This document shows, in pieces, positions 6,241-6,496 of a stretch of 6,496 nucleotides of DNA. The translations under genes were made by a program, and so were the position numbers. How positions within the stretch are numbered: position 1 is the stretch's first letter; each line of letters begins with the position of its first letter. Where the stretch lies: the NCBI GenBank assembly GCA_020047775.1, contig JAIFNK010000333.1, positions 1 through 6,496 of the forward strand. The letters are read 5' to 3'. This DNA is from Akkermansia sp. (lineage in GTDB: Bacteria; Verrucomicrobiota; Verrucomicrobiia; Verrucomicrobiales; Akkermansiaceae). Under the pieces are notes generated by a model. It had not been told where the DNA came from, did no database searches, and saw only the letters and a program-made list of their open reading frames with translations.

Positions 6241-6496
6241 ATGCTTTCATTTCCCAAGCTCGCCCTCGTCGCCGTTCTGGCGGTTCCATTGTTTCCATCC
6301 CGGGCATTTGCGAAAGCCGATCCACAAATCGAGGCGGCGGTGCAGGCGGTCTATCCGGCGCTGGTCCGGATCCATGTGGTCGCCGAGCAGGGCGGGGCCG
6401 GGCGCATGCAAAAAGGCCGGGCCAGCGGCTCGGGCACCATCATTTCCCCGGACGGCTATATTTTGACAAACCACCACGTCGCCGGCCGGGCGACGC
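6241..6496 (+). CDS. HtrA/DegP-like trypsin-family serine protease, 5' part only
   Basis: The visible 85 codons run off the window end. Residues 1-24 form a signal peptide (MLSFPKLALVAVLAVPLFPS, then RAFA before the likely cleavage after A24). The mature start (ADPQIEAAVQAVYPALVRIHV) resembles the N-terminal strand of HtrA-type S1C proteases. GSGTIISPDGYILTNHHVAG (63-82) is the family hallmark and holds the catalytic histidine, H79. The catalytic Asp and Ser and any PDZ domains would lie beyond the end. The enzyme is expected in the periplasm, in protein quality control or processing. It is divergent from the methyltransferase gene and GC-rich like the left flank, so it probably belongs to the resident chromosome. 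A trypsin-like protease without PDZ domains is the main alternative. Confidence 0.85.
   Translation, partial: MLSFPKLALVAVLAVPLFPSRAFAKADPQIEAAVQAVYPALVRIHVVAEQGGAGRMQKGRASGSGTIISPDGYILTNHHVAGRAT

Noticed and set aside
1..6496. tRNA genes, rRNA and CRISPR arrays
   Set aside because: I saw no tRNA-like cloverleaf with a T-loop signature, no rRNA segment, and no regularly spaced direct repeats.

Overview
The window looks like chromosomal DNA from a high-GC Gram-negative bacterium. The evidence is G+C-rich flanks with strongly biased third codon positions, two predicted exported proteins with signal peptides, and mostly weak or absent Shine-Dalgarno sequences. The overall style would fit Verrucomicrobiota or a related phylum, but no phylogenetic marker is present and this is only a guess.

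Left part (1-1300, mostly rightward). A possible leftward gene start lies at the very edge. A strong hairpin follows, and then a tight two-gene unit: a DUF1232 (YkvA-like) small protein and, 19 bp later, an unrecognised exported protein with a Pro-rich C-terminal tail. The unit ends in a 119-bp convergent gap that can fold into a branched structure.

Middle (1420-2675, leftward). There is a complete XerC/XerD-type tyrosine recombinase with all six catalytic residues. Upstream of it is a 64-codon open stretch without a convincing start, probably the 3' remnant of a broken gene.

Right part (2676-6004, leftward). This is a two-gene restriction-modification-like cassette of visibly lower G+C: a 906-aa N6-adenine DNA methyltransferase, with its own specificity-like region and unusual N- and C-terminal extensions, and a 206-aa HNH nuclease whose start overlaps the methyltransferase stop by 13 nt. 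No specificity subunit and no helicase or motor subunit is present. The pair is closely bracketed by an inverted repeat (GAAATTAATC, extending to 13 of 15 matches), which suggests a discrete inserted module. The most likely joint function is self/non-self DNA discrimination: the methyltransferase modifies host sites and the HNH protein cleaves. It is the best candidate here for an undescribed defence system.

Far right (6005-6496). A 236-bp divergent intergenic region carries two hairpins, one a perfect 9-bp stem ending 5 nt before the next start codon. The window then runs into the first 85 codons of an HtrA/DegP-like exported serine protease.
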